This document shows positions 31,693 to 42,738 of a stretch of 64,000 nucleotides of DNA, piece after piece. The position numbers and the translations under genes are program-made. This stretch comes from Prillingera fragicola (lineage: Eukaryota > Basidiomycota > Tremellomycetes > Trichosporonales > Trichosporonaceae): assembly GCA_002335605.1 (NCBI GenBank), contig BEDY01000008.1:558001-622000 (forward strand), given 5' to 3'. The notes below the pieces were generated by a model. That model was not told the origin of the DNA. It did no database searches and worked only from the letters and a program-made list of their open reading frames with translations. Within the stretch, counting starts at the first letter, position 1; each line of letters starts with the position of its first letter.

Positions 31693-32605
31693 ATGGCCGC
31701 ATTGCACAACCCCAGTAGCGGGGCAGAGGGCTTCCCCTCGGGATCGGGCCCAACAGCCCGAAGGCAATCGCAGAGCAACTCACGCACACTTGCCGCAGTC
31801 GATGTTCCCAAGTCACCTGTCGCCCCTAGTCGCGTCGCCGCCGCCGTTGTAAAGCATGGAAAGTACGTTGCGGCTGGCGCAGCGGGGGTCTGGTGGCTAG
31901 ACCTTCCTGCCGCTATCAACCACATCATGGACGGGCCGCAAGGGTGGACTCGGTGAGTAGGATACGGAACACACGTGTGTCGCCAGCAACGTCCTAACCG
32001 CACAGTCGCATCCTCGTCGTTGCATTGGCCTGCCACGCTCTGACCGTGGTGAGTACAGGCTGTATTGGAAGCGCTGGACGAGTAGCTGATGCAACGTAGA
32101 TCCAATTCCTGTATCTGGTGCTCTTCCTCCCCTGGTTCCGTGGCTACATTCCCAACGTACGTCGCCCAGGACTGGCGCGACGCTGACCAGCAGTACCCCA
32201 AGTGGCAACAGTCGCGGCGTCTCCGCATCATTGTACCGGTAGGGTCATCGCTTGCTACAGCTGTGGGGCGCAGTGAACTGACACACCCCAGGTTCTCACC
32301 GTCAGCATTCTACTCGGCTGGGCGTGTCTTGTCTTTGCGCTTACTCGCACCCGGTACGCTGTACCCGGTGGCCCTGTGCGTGAGGCTGTCCGTGCTGCGC
32401 TCAAGCTTGACGCCGATGTCCAACGAGGAATGCGCGTTTGGACTGCCATGGCAGGAGGTGAGCTCGGCACCAACCAAAGTGGCTGGCTTTCACACTGACA
32501 CATGCCACAGCGACTGCCGTCTACACACTGACGTTTGGGCTACTCGGCTTTATCCCTGCCCCAAACGTGCCCGTGCGGGCTGTCAGCTCTACCAAGAAGG
32601 ATTAA
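31693..32605 (+). CDS. predicted multi-pass membrane protein, no known family
   Basis: Six exons can be joined by five introns of 37-55 nt, all with good GT/AG ends and in frame, which argues for a real gene. The product is about 210-220 residues. A Ser/Ala-rich cytosolic-like N-terminus (MAALHNPSSGAEGF) precedes a short segment VAAAVVKHGKYVAAGAAGVW. Helices ILVVALACHALTVIQFLYL (running into VLFLPWF), IIVPVLTVSILLGWACLVFA and AVYTLTFGLLGFIPAP follow, and the C-terminus is basic (RAVSSTKKD). Between helices lie RRLRI and TRTRYAVPGGPVREAVRAAL. I recognise no domain. The fragment RYAVPGGPVREAVRAALKL could bind membrane or a partner, but that is a guess. Start chosen at 31693 (CACA ATG G context) over 31636. 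Confidence 0.75.
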
Positions 32606-32965
32606 TGCAAAGCGACACCAGCGGAGCTCAGCCGGCAGACGCGTTGCTTGGACGCTTAAGAGATGAGCTTGGCTTCTACACGTAGTGTTTCTTTGTGTCC
32701 AATGTACCAGTGTGCATGCGTTGCTCGGGAGTCAGAGGATCCTTCAATGCTACCCCGTGAGAAAGCGCTGTTGAGCGTGTTGAGGCATCCACCGCATTTG
32801 TTGTGAAAGACTGAGTGGCCACTCGGCTGGCCATCCTGGCAATCAATGAACCGTGCCTGAACCTGGCACACCCAAGAGCCCAAGACACGGTACACCAAAA
32901 GTCTACGCGTCATTGCTTCCATCTTCCCTCCATTCGCTCCTCAACACCGTCCCATCCTGCCCACC
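32606..32965. other. intergenic, orphan gene to PFA4
   Basis: 360 nt, no feature recognised. Confidence 0.4.
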
Positions 32966-34817
32966 ATGAACACCTGGCATCGGGTCTGGTAAGCCGAGGA
33001 GACTTCCAATTGCTAAGAATACACAGGGTGACCGCGACCGTGACGCTCATTGCGTTCATCTCGTACTCGTCCCAGATCTTTGTCGTGTGGCCGTTTTACG
33101 GTAGAGTCCTGAGCTGGCCCTTGCTCAAGCTCCTGGTTCCTTTCAAGCACGTACTGCCTAGTGAGACGGAGCGCTAATGACAGCCTGCTCGTCGGTATGG
33201 TCTTTTGGAATTATTACCTCTGCGTGACGACACCCCCAGGTGGTGTTCCACAAGGATGGGTGAGTCGGTGCAAGCGCTAGTCGTACTGACGAACAGCGAC
33301 CGAACATGCAGTCAGATAGTCACGTCGAAGTCAAGCGCGGGACTGGGGCGCCTCGCTATTGCAGAAACTGTGATCACTTCAAGCCGCCTCGCTCCCACCA
33401 TTGCAGGCAGTGCAAGACTTGTGTTGTACGTGTGTGCCGATCTAGCGCTTTGCTGTGCTGACTCTCAAGCTCAAAGTACGTTACGCGAGGTTAATGAGGC
33501 GAGTGCTCACCACGGCGCGAACTTGTCTAGCTTGATCGTGGGTTGACGTGTGCGAGCATTGCTGACTCTAGACCACTGCCCTTGGATTGCCAACTGTGCG
33601 CTTTTGACTACAATACTTGCTGACATCAGGCGTCGGCTACCACAACCATGGCCACTTTATCCGTTTCCTCCTTTGGGTAGACATTGCGACGTCCTACCAT
33701 TTGGCCATGATGGTAACCAAGGCCATTGATATTGCGCGCTCGACATACGTGTGTTCATCGTACTCTTGCACTAGCTGACCGCCAGGACGAGCCAACGCTC
33801 TCTGACATGCTATTTCTGATCTTTAACTTTGCTGCGTGCATTCCCGTGTGGTGCTGCGTCGGCATGTTTTCTCTCTACCATCTTTGGCTCATTGCGAACA
33901 ACACGACGACTATTGAACGCTGGGAAAAGGACAAGGTGGCGACGTTGGTACGCCGTGGCAAGATTGAGGAGATTACCTACCCCTATGTGCGTTGCGTGGC
34001 ACGTTCTCGGCTAACTTTAGAACCTCGGCACTCTCAAGAACATGAAGTCTGTCTTGGGCTCTAGTCCCTTGCTGTGGCTGTGGCCCCAGGAGATTGAGGG
34101 CGATGGGCTGTCGTACCCCGTCAATCCCGAGGCTGGTGGTGAGTCTTCCGGCGCAGAGTGGGCGGGTGTCGTTGCCCCAGATCAGGTCAGCTACGAGGCG
34201 ACTGCGTCTGGGCAGGACATTGCCGGTCCCTCCAACCTGCAGTCCCGACTTCGCGGACACCTCCAAAGCAACGAGAGCATGGTGTGAGAGAGTGAGTGAC
34301 AGCTGCTTACTCGGCAGCGCTAACTTTCCACCAGGAGATGCTGACCAAGCCAGAGCCCGATGCGCAGTACGCATGGCCACCAGCAGACCCGTCTGCGCGG
34401 CCCAATCCCGGTCCACCGCGCGGATCTGCTTTCGTGTACGGGGAGGGGGGTTTGAATCCCTCACTGCAGGCCTCAAGCGGGGCTCTGCGGGCTCGTGACA
34501 GGCCGCGCCGCCACGGTCCGAGCTATGTGCCACCATGGGAGACGGCGCTTAACTCGGATGGCGAGGAACGGGGGTCAGACGACACATCATCGTCGCCAGA
34601 GCACTATCTGTCCGATTACGATGATGAGGGTCAGGCATATGCCTCGGCACACCGCGTACGCCGTGGCAGTGAAGGGTGGGAGATTCGGCCCGCGCCTGGG
34701 TGGGCAGCTGGGCCGTCGGTGGAGGAGCAGCATTGGGCCGACGTTGAGCGCGCGGCCGCCATGCCACCGTGGCAGCGGCCTGGACGATACAATACATACG
34801 ATTCCGACTCCGAGTAG
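32966..34817 (+). CDS. PFA4: DHHC palmitoyltransferase Pfa4
   Basis: An ER palmitoyltransferase whose yeast relative modifies chitin synthase Chs3. Marks are two N-terminal helices ([33 protein letters not shown]), [40 protein letters not shown], two more helices, then the Pfa4-type [32 protein letters not shown]. The acidic tail ends [18 protein letters not shown]. The exon pattern is extraordinary. After CKTCV come micro-exons of 6 nt (33470-33475) and 7 nt (33531-33537), coding L-K and L-D-(H), separated by introns 33426-33469, 33476-33530 and 33538-33571. The intron after VPF starts with GC. About eleven exons in all. The family is certain. The micro-exons are inferred from the need to rebuild the invariant catalytic motif. 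Confidence 0.94.
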
Positions 34818-34858
34818 TTGTACCATCACTTCACTTGCATTTCACTGTCCATGGTTTA

Positions 34859-36694
34859 CTAGTACTCGCCGTTGTAGGCGTCGGCGTTTTGGATAATGGC
34901 GTGCAGCCAGTTGACCTGTCGTCAGCGTCACGCTTACGCTGGAGAACTCACGATCGAAAAGTGTCCCTCGACACCAGCACGCTCGTCGACGGTATGAATG
35001 CCAAACATGGTCTCGATCGGTCCGCCCATGAAGCGATACACGTTCTTGCTGAGGTTATAGTACATCTTGCAGTCCGTGTTGCCGGTCGAGGCAAAGGGAG
35101 TCACGATGCGCTCCTCGCCGTTCGGACCAGGAAGAGTCGCCTTGACTGTGCCAGCGAACAGCTCCCAAACTCCGCCCGTGCTCGGCGTGCGTGGGGCGGG
35201 CTCGAGCGGCTGGCCCATGACGTCGACAGAGACAAAGCGACCACCGCGCTCGGTGGTGTTCTTCTCCGACCAGGGGTAGAACTTGAGCTCATTCTTCTTG
35301 GCGATCTTGCCCACGAGATCCTGGATGCGTTCCTTGGTGCCACCCACAGACTCTGAAAAGTCGATACGAAAGTTGACGAGCGCGGTAACGAGCTCGGGCA
35401 GGGCGTTGACCTTCACACCGCCGTCAATCACGTCTACAGCCGTAGTGGTGCCAACGAGTGCGCGTTCCATTGCAGAGTTGGCCGCAACCTTGTGCGCGAG
35501 CTTAGCCCAGCCCTTGGGATGAAGAAGTTTGCGCCAGGACTTGGGAAAAGAGGAGCCGTGCTCGGCAGCGCACATTAGTGAAGTCAAGAGAGGAGAGGCC
35601 GTCGTGAGCTTGACGGGGTAGGGATTAGATTCGAGCTCGTTCACGATTTGAGACATGACGCCAATGCCCGTGTGCTTGGGGGGGACGGACGAGTGCTGGG
35701 TGGTCAGAGGCGCCAGTGAGATGAAACTTACACCACCGTCAGTGCCGACAGAGATGATAATGTCAAGATAACCCTTTTCACCCATTGCCGGAACGGCAAA
35801 CGGCGTGCCATAAAACTGCTGTCAGCGAAGGAAGGGGGCGGCAGCTTACGTTGTCAAGTGTGCCAGTTCCCTCGTCAATGACCATCAAGAGTGAGTCCTT
35901 GCCGTAGCGCTTCTCCAAAAAGGGAGCGATTTGTCCTTGCCCGCGACGCGCAAACACTTCCTCTTCGTCAAAGCCGTGTGACAAGATTAGGGTACGGCGG
36001 GGTTTGAAGCCACTCTCCAAAAGGTGCGTGATAGCCTCCCACTGGGCGACCAGGAGTGACTTGTCGTCGGCAGCACCGCGGCCCCAGACAAACTCGCCAT
36101 CGTTGACGGCGTCAAACGGCGGATGGGTCCAACGGTCATAGGTCGCCTCAGGAGCAGGGGTCACGTCATAATGAGACATCAAAAGAAGTGGCTTGAGGCT
36201 CTTGTCGGATCCCTCAAAGGTGGCGAGGATGCCGAGCGCTTGGCGTCAGCAATGCCAACCACCGACTCACTGTTGATAAACTCGACATTAGCAGTGCTCC
36301 ACGCCGTGGGAAACGCTTCCTTGAGCCAGTTCTGAAAGTCGGTAAAGGGGGCCCAGCGAGGGTCCTCCTCAGGTTCGCCATTATCATCGTAGGATTGGGT
36401 TGGGATCCGCACGGCAGCCTGGAACAGCTCGATCGACTTGGCCTTGGACTCGTCCGTCCATTCAATGCGTGACGAGGGCTCGAGAGGCTTGGGCTGGACG
36501 GGACACTTGAGATCCGACTTGTGCTTGTGGTGGCCGGCAGACATCATACCAGGGCACGTGTATGATCCCACTGCATGGAAGGCGTACACGCCGGCGACGG
36601 CGGCAAGAACAATCTTGGGCCACCCCCACCTGCGCGGCGCTGGGGCTGCTTGAGCTGGCGGAGGCAGCGTGTCGGGTTGGGTGTGTTTCTCCAT
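34859..36694 (-). CDS. CPS1: M20 metallopeptidase, carboxypeptidase S-like
   Basis: A zinc exopeptidase of the M20 family resembling vacuolar carboxypeptidase S. A short Pro-rich cytosolic N-terminus is followed by one signal-anchor helix (IVLAAVAGVYAFHAVGSY), giving a type II membrane topology as in yeast Cps1. Metal-site motifs are LLLMSHYDVTPA, WGRGAADDKS, and HGFDEEEVFARRGQG; the dimerisation/lid domain has VIDGGVKVNALPE and the C-terminal site is FGIHTVDERAG. Four introns are inferred, the last adding NWLHAIIQNADAYNGEY before the stop at 34859-34861. One intron (36 nt, after TDGG) is stop-free. Start at 36694 in good context, rather than the in-frame ATG farther upstream. Substrate preference cannot be read from sequence. 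Confidence 0.92.
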
Positions 36695-37897
36695 TGTCAG
36701 GCTGGGAGGCTTAGTGAGCAACAGCAGGACTACGTCGTGCTGCTCCAGTTCTAGTTGTTGGCGGCTAGGCGAATGGTAGCATGTGGGGCGTAATCGGCGG
36801 CGATCTCCGATATGGTCTCTAATCAGTGACATCACTGTTCGAAATGTGGCGACGACTTGCTCGAGCAACATGATCGATGAGCGTCAACACCGACAGAGAT
36901 ACTTTGAGCTGAGGCCTGGGACTGACGGTTTCTCTGATAAGATTGGCATCAACTGGTAATCCTGAGAGTCTGACTGGGGCCTGCTGGGGTCACTCGTCCA
37001 GGCACTTATGTTGTGGCGAGAACCTCACCCTCCCTGGCTGTGTAGACTTGGGGAGTATTGAGGAGCATAGCGGGATGGAAATCGAGGTATGCACAACTTG
37101 CCAATATATGCCGCACACGACCTGTGGCCTGTGGGCTCATGATATTGAACTCATGGCGCTGTGAGCCTCGCAAGACGTTGGCAACCTGAGCGGCCGCCCC
37201 AACGCACAGGTCTACAGCTTATTGACTGGTGTGGAATTGATTGAACAACTGAACTTGTCAGAATTACCATCAAGCTCATACAGTGTCAATCACTTGTCAA
37301 AGGGTTGTACAAAGGAATGACATGTTGCAATCCCACATACCGGAACGACATCCTGGCAGAGCGGTGCCAATCTATTGTGCAAGGACCATTCCTCTCCTTG
37401 CAGATCTCCGACAAGCACAGCGCTCTGTGGATCCGTGCTAACAAAAATGAGTAGGGCGTTGAGATGGGAAGAAGGGGAGATAAGTCTCGCAGCAGCCAAC
37501 TCACCGACGACATAAACGCCGTGCAGATTATCCGTGCCACCTTTGTCCATGGCTGGTGCTCCCAACAGCTGGTATCAGCTGGTTCTTGTTCTGTGGAGAG
37601 AAACGTCATCTAATCTGATTCGTTCCACTAGCAACGGCAACCTAAAGTTTAAAGAGACACTCGCTCATGCTGCGATGAGAATTGTGCCCAATTTTTCAGT
37701 CTGAAAGAGCACACAGCTTTGCTGTTAGTACTTACGACCACATAATCCGGGCTTGGACTCCTTGTTCCGTGTCAGCTTACCAGCTATGCAAGCAAATTGC
37801 AGTGAGCCAGAAGCAACCTCCTGTATTCCAAACTCGAAGGAGAGGGCTGAAGTGTGTGCCCGGACCCACCCGCTTAGAATGTTCGGCCGTCACTACG
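36695..37897. other. gene-poor region before tRNA-like gene
   Basis: 1.2 kb. A minus-strand pair of putative exons around 37290-37565 could encode a peptide of about 70 residues (MDKGGTDNLHGVYVV, DPQSAVLVGDLQGEEW) after removing a GTGAGT...AG intron. The pattern faintly recalls small roadblock/LAMTOR-like proteins, but I cannot complete a domain. Otherwise nothing recognised. Confidence 0.3.
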
Positions 37898-37993
37898 GCT
37901 GACGTGGCGAAATGGTTAGACGCGATCCACCTATAGCTGCCCCTTCGATGGATTCCCTAAAATGGGTTGTTGGTTCAAGTCCAGCCGTCAGCG
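37898..37993 (+). tRNA. type II tRNA-like gene, isotype uncertain
   Basis: The 96 nt fold as a type II tRNA. The acceptor GCTGACG pairs perfectly with CGTCAGC, with discriminator G, and the D arm is GCG/CGC. The anticodon stem is ATCCA/TGGAT and the variable arm CCC/GGG. The T arm is GTTGG/CCAGC with loop TTCAAGT. An A-box-like TGGCGAAATGG, a B box GGTTCAAGTCC and a downstream TTTTT terminator suggest Pol III transcription. The anticodon loop is 19 nt, so 12 nt would be an intron. With the usual intron place, after position 37, the anticodon reads UAU and position 33 is C. That fits neither Ser nor Leu, the only cytosolic type II isotypes. The long variable arm and G73 would favour Ser. A degenerate gene or unusual intron position is possible. 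Confidence 0.6.
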
Positions 37994-38659
37994 CTTGTTT
38001 TTGCGACCTCTAAATCGAAGGTCTTTCCTTTGCACACACCAAATGGATGTGCAGACAAGCGACGGCCGGCGGACAACAGGCAAGGACAAGCTGATGACCG
38101 AGACGGCGCGCCAACTTTCCCGGCGCCGAGGGCGCGAAAATCGGTGCCTGGCACACACAGCTCGAGTTGCGTTAAATCTGAGAACTCTTCAACCTGCTCT
38201 GCATAGGCTATCGCTAGCCTGTGGTTGACTGACGGATGGCCAGAGATGAACAAGTGTACGAGGTGGCAACAGGTGGCGACCCGCCACTCATAACCTCCGG
38301 CCCTGACTTCAGCGGTACGACTGACTACCCGGACAGGCCCTTGATCTATGAAAGCAGCTGCGGCAGGATCTTGCTGGTCTTGCCAAGCGGGTCCGAGTGG
38401 GCTGCTGTACGCTGTCAAGGCGAGTCGACGCAGACTCGAAAGGACGTCAAGAAGTAGATTTTAGAATTTGCCACCCAATGACCACGTGCGTCACATTCCT
38501 TCCCTGTTAGCCTTGCTCACTGTCGCTCATGACGTTCACCCGACTCGATTCAATCACAACAGCCCATTCCACCTTTATAAACAAACTGTTGCCGCATCAC
38601 CGTCTCTTGCCCATCAATAATATCGTTAGTCAGAACTGGCGAGCCACGCTCTGTTTGCC
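37994..38659. other. GTPase gene upstream region
   Basis: 666 nt with only short frames. The part just before 38660 holds a TATA-like element, listed separately. Confidence 0.4.
38574..38582 (+). promoter_or_regulatory. TATA-like element of the GTPase gene
   Basis: TTTATAAA-type sequence about 80 nt before the start codon at 38660, a plausible spacing for a core promoter with a short leader. Inference from sequence and distance only. Confidence 0.4.
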
Positions 38660-40515
38660 ATGACAACACTCCGGTCATTCCAGGCCGAGATTGAGGGCTT
38701 TGCCCACGAGAAACAGCGCCAGGCAATAAAGGACGCGCGCGAGGCTCACGCGGCCGCCGAGCAGGCCAAGCACCACAAGACCAAACACGAGGCGATCAAG
38801 GTCGTAGAGGAGGAGGTTCATGATGACGAAGACGAGACAAGGATAGAGGTGCGTCGTCTGGTTTGACGCAGCTGCTGACAAGTAGGACCTGCTCGTGGAC
38901 GGCGACGAGGAGAGGCTCAGGTCGCGTCTCGCCTCGACATTACTTCAGAGCCACGGCGAGCTCATTCTTGCTCTAGGAGCGCAGACTCGCGAGGGCAAGC
39001 CTCCTGTGGGGACACCCCTCACTTCTACCCAGCTTGACAAGGCTGTGGAGCGTCTCAAGTCGACTTGCGAGGCGCTCCAGGCTGTAGTCACCGAGCTCTA
39101 CCGTGAAGAGACCGACAGCCCCTTTGGCTGCTGGATGGTGCGCCTGCAGCCCGCCGGTGTTGAGCAGGTCAACGAGGTTCGCGTCGCCGTCGTGGGTAAC
39201 GTCGATGCTGGTAAGAGTACTACTCTCGGCGTTCTCACTCGTGGTGGACTAGACGATGGTCGAGGAAAGGCACGGATAGCACTGTTTCGCCACCCGCATG
39301 AGATCGAGACTGGCCGCACCAGTTCGGTTGGTGGCGAGATTCTCGGCTTTGCGACCACGGGCCAGGCCATCTTTCCCAACGAGCCCGACGCTGCGACCGG
39401 TGCCAAGCGCGAAAAGCTCAGTTGGGAGGAGATTTGCAAGCGAGCGTCCAAAGTCGTGTCGTTTATCGACCTGGCCGGCCACGAACGCTACTTCAAGACT
39501 ACCTTGTACGGCCTGAGTGGATGCGCGCCAGACTATGTCATGCTCATGGTCGGTGGTAATGCTGGTCTCATTGGCATGTCCAAGGAGCACCTCGGTGTCG
39601 CTCTCGCTCTCAACGTGCCAATAGCAGTCTGCGTGACAAAGGTGAGTCAAGGGGCTTTAATCGGAACTGACTCGGCAGATTGACATGACACCGCCCAATA
39701 TTCTCGAGCAGACTGTCAACATGCTGGTAAAGGTTCTCAAGAGCCCCGGCTGCAGGCGCGTCCCCGTCTTTGTCGACACGCCTCGCCAGGCAGTCGACTG
39801 TGCTCGCCAGCTTTCTGGGCAGGCTTCATCAACCAGTCCCAAAATGTGCCCCATCTTCATGGTGTCCAACGTCACTGGCCAGAATCTTTCAAACCTGCGC
39901 ACTTTTCTCAATTGTCTGCCGTCATCGCAGTCTGACGAAAAGTACGTTGTCGATGCGCCGTTCGAGTTTCAGATCAGCGACGTCTTTTCTGTCCCGTTTG
40001 TCGGCACTGTCGTCAGTGGCGTTGTCACTGCGGGCACTGTGAAACCCAACGACGCAGTGCTTCTAGGCCCCGACTCCCTTGGCCACTTTGTCTCAACATC
40101 GGTCAAGACTATCGAGAGGAAACGCGCAAAGGTTGATTCGGCAGAAGCGGGGCAGAGTGTTGCCATGGCTCTCAAGCGGATACGTCGTCCCCAGGTGCGC
40201 AAGGGGATGGTGCTCGTGGCCAAGACGGAAAATCCCCACAAGGCCACTATGCGTTTCGAAGGCATGGTCATGGTGCTCCACCATTCGAGTACTATTCAGC
40301 CAAAGTACACGGCCATGTTACACTGCGGAGCTATTCGCCAGACGGTACGCATCGTCTCGCTTGACCACCCGTCGGGTCTCATTAGGACGGGCGACCGGGC
40401 CAAAGTTGTGTTTGAGTTTCTGGGCCACGCCGAGTACGTCAAAGAGGGCCAGCTCATTCTGTTGCGTGAGGCAAAGACCAAAGTGTTGGGAGTCGTGACC
40501 AAGGTGCTCGATTGA
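38660..40515 (+). CDS. GTPBP1/GTPBP2-family translational GTPase
   Basis: Exons 38660-38848, 38886-39641 and 39679-40515 give a 593-residue GTPase related to EF1A, eRF3/Hbs1 and mammalian GTPBP1/2. G1 is GNVDAGKST at about residues 167-175, switch I lies in the IETGRTSSVGGEILGF stretch, and G3 is DLAGHERYFKTT. G4 appears as TKIDM, split by the second intron (TK|ID). Beta-barrel domains 2 and 3 follow (PFVGTVVSGVVTAGTVKPND, GHAEYVKEGQLILLREAKT). GTPBP1 proteins act in ribosome rescue and mRNA turnover. Saccharomyces lacks a close orthologue, but many other fungi have one. The N-terminal 60 residues are a charged helical segment (FAHEKQRQAIKDAREAHAAA). Confidence 0.92.
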
Positions 40516-40822
40516 GGCCGCCCGAGCGCTCCTCTTTTTTTTGTACGGAAAGTAGTATTATGTGTGCATGTATCAAGCTGCTGTGTCCAAGGGTGGTGAT
40601 CATCATCTGGGAGCTCTGTCCACTCTTGATGACGAGATGCAACGACCGCAAAGATCGACAGAGGTATCAGCGGAGGCAAATGACTGGTAATCTGGGTGGA
40701 GACGTGTGACGCGCCTGGCCCTGGTTGGACCATGGCGCTGCCTGGGTGGCGACGTCATGTTTGTCACCGTGTCGACGATATCTTGAATCTTGATTCCACT
40801 TCTTGTCCCACAATAATCCACA
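40516..40822. other. intergenic, GTPase to GPC1
   Basis: 307 nt between tandem genes. A T run (CTTTTTTTTG) follows the GTPase stop. No gene recognised. Confidence 0.45.
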
Positions 40823-42651
40823 ATGGACCCGGCCCTCGAATCACCCTCGTTGAATACAAACGCCTCACAGGATGAGAACACTAGGCCACCACTTTCCCGT
40901 TCAACATCCAGCCTCAGTGGCTTGGTGAGCCGCGGCGCGGAACGCGTCGGAGAAGATTGGGCAGAGGGACCGCTCGTGCTTCTCGGTGAGTTGATGCGAT
41001 GTAGACTGCGCTAACAAGTGTAGATGTCGTTGAAACATTCTTTGGCAAGTATTCGCTTTAAAGCACCACTGACATCAGACTCGCGTCTCGACCTGTGGGA
41101 ACGTCGACTCAAGGAGCAGTCGGCCAAACTGCGTCGTCGGGCTGGTGTCCTTATCCCAAAGGGTCTGCGCACTCCCGGTGGCGGGATCCTCATTCTCGAC
41201 GACGAGGATGAACCGGCAAGCGAAGGCGGTGGTCCTTCCACAAACAAGAGGCGTGCGATGAAGTACCGGCTCGACGCCGAGGGCGAGATACGCCGCGCAA
41301 AGACAAAGTTGGCCGACAAGGTCAACAAGCTCAGTGCGAGCTGGGCGTCGGCTCAGGTCGTGCGTACCCGGGAGAAGATTTGTGAGTCAGATGATTGGCT
41401 ATCCAAAGTCGTCCGGCAGCGCTGACGGGATCAGCATTCCTGTTTGGCGTGTCGACACTTTCGTTCACCTGCCTGCTGTATGGTATGGCGCCGGACTGGA
41501 TTCCGTTTGCCTACACAGCCCAATGCGCTTTCTACCTCCCTGTCCGCTGCTTTATCTACAAGCAGAAATCATTTCACTACTTTCTCTTTGGTGAGCTCTC
41601 CGATTACATGCGATGTTTTAACAACAGACATGTGCTACTTTGTCAACGTGATTGACCTCATCTGGCTCTGGTTCCTTCCTTCGTCGACGACCCTATTCAT
41701 TTGTTGCTATCTTCTTACCATGGGTGAGTTGGGAACCGCATGGCTCAAGCTGACGGCAGGTCCCTTGGCTAGCGCCATTATTACGTGGCGCAACTCGCTC
41801 GTTTTCCACTCTCTCGACAAGGTCACCAGTCTGTTTATTCACATGTACGCACGCGTCATCTGAGACACGGCTAACCTTCAGCTATCCTCCCATCGTATTC
41901 AGTATCATATTGTGAGTCTTTTATCACCCGATCACGATCCCTAACGCCAGGTTCAAATACGATAATGCCACGGAGCGGTATCCAGGCATCGCGTACATTG
42001 ACAATTACAACTGGATTCAAAAGATTATAATGGCGGCCATTCCCTACTGCATCTGGCAGGCGTCATACTTCAAGTTCATTTCCATTGACCGCAAAGACAA
42101 GATTGAAAGCGGCAAGCGCCAAAACAGCTTTCACTAGTTAGTCCTATAGCTAAATACCAGCTAACACTCGCAGCCTGCTCAACGACAAGCATGGGCCCAT
42201 TGGACGTGCTCTTCGCGGCATTCCCGCCGCCCACCGCGAGCAGTGGTTCATCTTTGGGCAGTTTGTCTACAGCCTAGTCTTCATGGTCCCGGCCTCGACC
42301 TTGTTCATTCACAACGAGCTCGCAACCAACATTGCTCTCGTCGTTATCTTCCTGACGTCAGTCTGGAACGGTGCCAACTTTTATGTCGAAGTCTTTGGCC
42401 GCAAGTTTGAACGCGAGCTCGAGCGTCTCCGCAAGGAGATGGAGAACATGTCCTCTCAGTCGTCCAATGGCTTCACGCCCAGTGCACCCAGCACGCCGTA
42501 TGCTGATCCTGCCGTCCCCGTCGAGTCGGCGTTGGACAAGTCCCCCCTCGTTCTCCCCAGCACCAAGGACACGCCGGAAATGCCTACCATGACTCTGGGG
42601 GAGGCCGCGGACGAGGTTACCGATGACACGGGCAAGCCCAAGGCCGATTAG
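40823..42651 (+). CDS. GPC1: glycerophosphocholine acyltransferase Gpc1 (DUF2838)
   Basis: A multi-pass ER membrane enzyme that acylates glycerophosphocholine to lysophosphatidylcholine. After a hydrophilic N-terminus (LWERRLKEQSAKLRRRAG) the DUF2838 core is clear: SFLFGVSTLSFTCLLYG, FYLPVRCFIYKQKSFHYFLF, DMCYFVNVIDLIWLWFLP, LASAIITWRNSLVFHSLDKV, SLFIHIYPPIVF. Later come NYNWIQKIIMAAIPYCIWQ and VWNGANFYVEVFGRKFE, then a charged tail. Eight introns of about 34-50 nt are inferred. The second (41045-41078, 34 nt) starts GCAAGT and ends CAG, a GC-AG intron that is required to join VVETFF to DSRLDLWE. Family assignment is firm. Confidence 0.94.
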
Positions 42652-42738
42652 ACGACGTTTGGCCTGTTTTCCGATTTCGTAGCATTTTTGCTCCACCATG
42701 AAATGACATTTAACGTAAAGCAAGTGTACAGATGGAGA

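Noticed and set aside
37290..37565. Two-exon small peptide resembling roadblock/LAMTOR proteins
   Set aside because: Only a short, partial similarity; the rest of the domain cannot be found in the flanks.
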